The notes below the pieces were generated by a model. It had not been told where the DNA came from, ran no database searches, and saw only the letters and a list, made by a program, of their open reading frames with translations. From Jiella pelagia (GTDB taxonomy: Bacteria; Pseudomonadota; Alphaproteobacteria; Rhizobiales; Rhizobiaceae): a DNA stretch of 64,000 nt. Position numbers and translations under genes: made by a program. The DNA lies in contig NZ_CP114029.1 of NCBI RefSeq assembly GCF_026898155.1, forward strand, positions 4,568,001-4,632,000, written 5' to 3'. Shown here piece by piece: positions 62,961 through 64,000 of the stretch; position 1 is the stretch's first letter; each line of letters begins with the position of its first letter.

Positions 62961-64000
62961 ATGCTGCGAATTCTCGCCTTCTTCCTCGTCGTTCTGGCGC
63001 TTTCTTTGGGCTTCGGCTGGCTTGCGGACAATCCCGGCTCGGTCACCTTCGACTGGCAGGGACAGGTCGTCCAGACCAGCCTCATGGTCTTCCTGATTGC
63101 GCTCGTCGTCGCCATCGTCGCGGTGATGTTCGTCGTCTGGCTGATCTCGGCCTTCTTCCGGACGCCCCATTCGATCAACAGCTATTTCTCCGCGCGCCGC
63201 CGCGACAAGGGCTATGCCGCATTGTCGAACGGCATCATCGCCGCGGGGGCGGGCGATGCGATCGAGGCCCGGCGGATGACCAAGCGGAGCCAGAAGCTGC
63301 TCGACCACCGCAAGGAGCCGCTGATCCGCTTCCTCGACGCCCAGACGGCGATGATCGAGGGCGACCATGCCCATGCCCGCTCGGTGTTCCAGAGCATGGA
63401 GCGCGACCCCGAGACGCGGCTCCTCGCCATGCGCGGCCTCTATCTCGAGGCCGAGCGCGTCGGCGACGAGGATGCCGCGCGCTTTTATGCCGAACGGGCG
63501 GTTCGCATGGCGCCGCATGTGCCATGGGCCGGCGGGGCTGTTCTGGAAGGCAAGTCGCTGACCGGCGATTGGGACGGGGCGATCCACGTTCTCGAAGCGC
63601 AGAAGAACACGCGGCTGATCGACCGCGACGAGTCCAATCGCAGCCGCGCCGTGCTTCTGACCGCCAAGGCCATGGAGAATGTCGAGGCCGATCCCAAGAC
63701 CGCCAAGTCGGCAGCGCTTGAAGCCCACAATCTCGCGCCGGAATTGGTCCCGGCGGCGCTGGTGGCCGCGCAGGCCTGCTTCCGTCTCGGCGACCTTCGC
63801 AAGGGCGTGAAGGTGTTGGAGAAGAGCTGGACCTACGGTCCCCATCCGGAAGTCGCCGACGCTTATGTGTCGGCGCGGGCGGGTGATTCCGTCGACGATC
63901 GACTGAAACGGGCGCGCCATCTGGCAGGTCTTCGGCCTGGTCATGTTGAATCGGCGATCTGTCTGGCGCGCGCTGCGCTGGACGCTCATGACCTCCAACT
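62961..64000 (+). CDS. hemY: HemY family membrane protein, partial
   Basis: First 346 codons of a HemY protein, running off the right edge. Two N-terminal transmembrane helices (about 3-22 and 42-66) are separated by ADNPGSVTFDWQGQVVQTS, the family mark, and followed by TPR-like helical repeats (from about 85). Found with hemCD in proteobacteria; thought to support heme synthesis. ATG at 62961, 15 bp after the mic60-like gene. Confidence 0.92.
   Translation, partial: MLRILAFFLVVLALSLGFGWLADNPGSVTFDWQGQVVQTSLMVFLIALVVAIVAVMFVVWLISAFFRTPHSINSYFSARRRDKGYAALSNGIIAAGAGDAIEARRMTKRSQKLLDHRKEPLIRFLDAQTAMIEGDHAHARSVFQSMERDPETRLLAMRGLYLEAERVGDEDAARFYAERAVRMAPHVPWAGGAVLEGKSLTGDWDGAIHVLEAQKNTRLIDRDESNRSRAVLLTAKAMENVEADPKTAKSAALEAHNLAPELVPAALVAAQACFRLGDLRKGVKVLEKSWTYGPHPEVADAYVSARAGDSVDDRLKRARHLAGLRPGHVESAICLARAALDAHDLQ

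Noticed and set aside
1..64000. CRISPR arrays, tRNA or rRNA genes
   Set aside because: No regularly spaced repeats and no cloverleaf or rRNA-like segments were recognised on reading the window.

Overview
The window is about 64 kb of GC-rich DNA from an alphaproteobacterium, most likely of the order Hyphomicrobiales (Rhizobiales). The evidence is the gene order hemC-hemD-mic60-like-hemY, the order tsaD-gpsA-yciI-EVE, the trio rplY-pth-ychF, several small families typical of the order (DUF2585, DUF3072), and a red-type RuBisCO operon. A zeaxanthin-glucoside pathway next to form I RuBisCO recalls the Aurantimonadaceae (Aurantimonas/Fulvimarina/Aureimonas). That placement is an inference.

Layout. 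1-8.8 kb: two TRAP transporter operons (dctPQM and dctPQM-idnD) with two FCD-type GntR regulators, all on the minus strand. 9.1-15.6 kb: a plus-strand operon for a ribose-type ABC transporter, a cyclase-family hydrolase and mannonate dehydratase; together these look like a sugar-acid (hexuronate/aldonate) catabolic region. 15.7-16.05 kb: two abutting insertion-sequence fragments. 16.1-18.9 kb: a PQQ glucose dehydrogenase split into a periplasmic catalytic protein and a separate membrane protein. 19.5-25.7 kb: housekeeping genes (ychF, pth, rplY, two L,D-transpeptidases, tag). 25.9-29.6 kb: a small mobile island with an AT-rich orphan membrane gene, an IS256-type element with 8-bp target duplications and an IS110/IS1111-type element. 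29.6-36.7 kb: a cyanide-insensitive bd oxidase with a DUF2474 peptide, a glycerate kinase, a BrnT/BrnA toxin-antitoxin pair with a possible third gene, a HerA/DUF87 ATPase and a DUF2585 membrane protein. 36.9-44.8 kb: carotenoid genes crtX-Y-I-B facing crtZ and crtE, then fni. 44.9-55.3 kb: cbbR divergent from cbbF-P-T-A-L-S-X-E, a complete Calvin-cycle operon. 55.4-64 kb: DUF3072, EVE, YciI, gpsA and tsaD, divergent from hemC, hemD, mic60-like and hemY.

How the parts work together. fni, crtE, crtB, crtI, crtY, crtZ and crtX form a complete route from IPP/DMAPP to zeaxanthin glucoside. The cbb operon supplies CO2 fixation under CbbR, including the CbbX activase for red-type RuBisCO. The TRAP, ABC, uxuA and idnD genes feed sugar acids into central metabolism.

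The most striking observation runs across the whole window. Thirteen otherwise normal genes or gene fragments carry a one-base frameshift, and every one of the 14 shift points reads GAGCCTC or GAGGCTC where restoring the reading frame gives GAGCTC. Intact GAGCTC is almost absent (two copies found by eye). This is much better explained by a systematic consensus error at a modified GAGCTC motif than by 13 independent pseudogenes, so those genes are annotated here as probably intact. It also points to an unseen GAGCTC DNA methyltransferase or other DNA modification in this strain.
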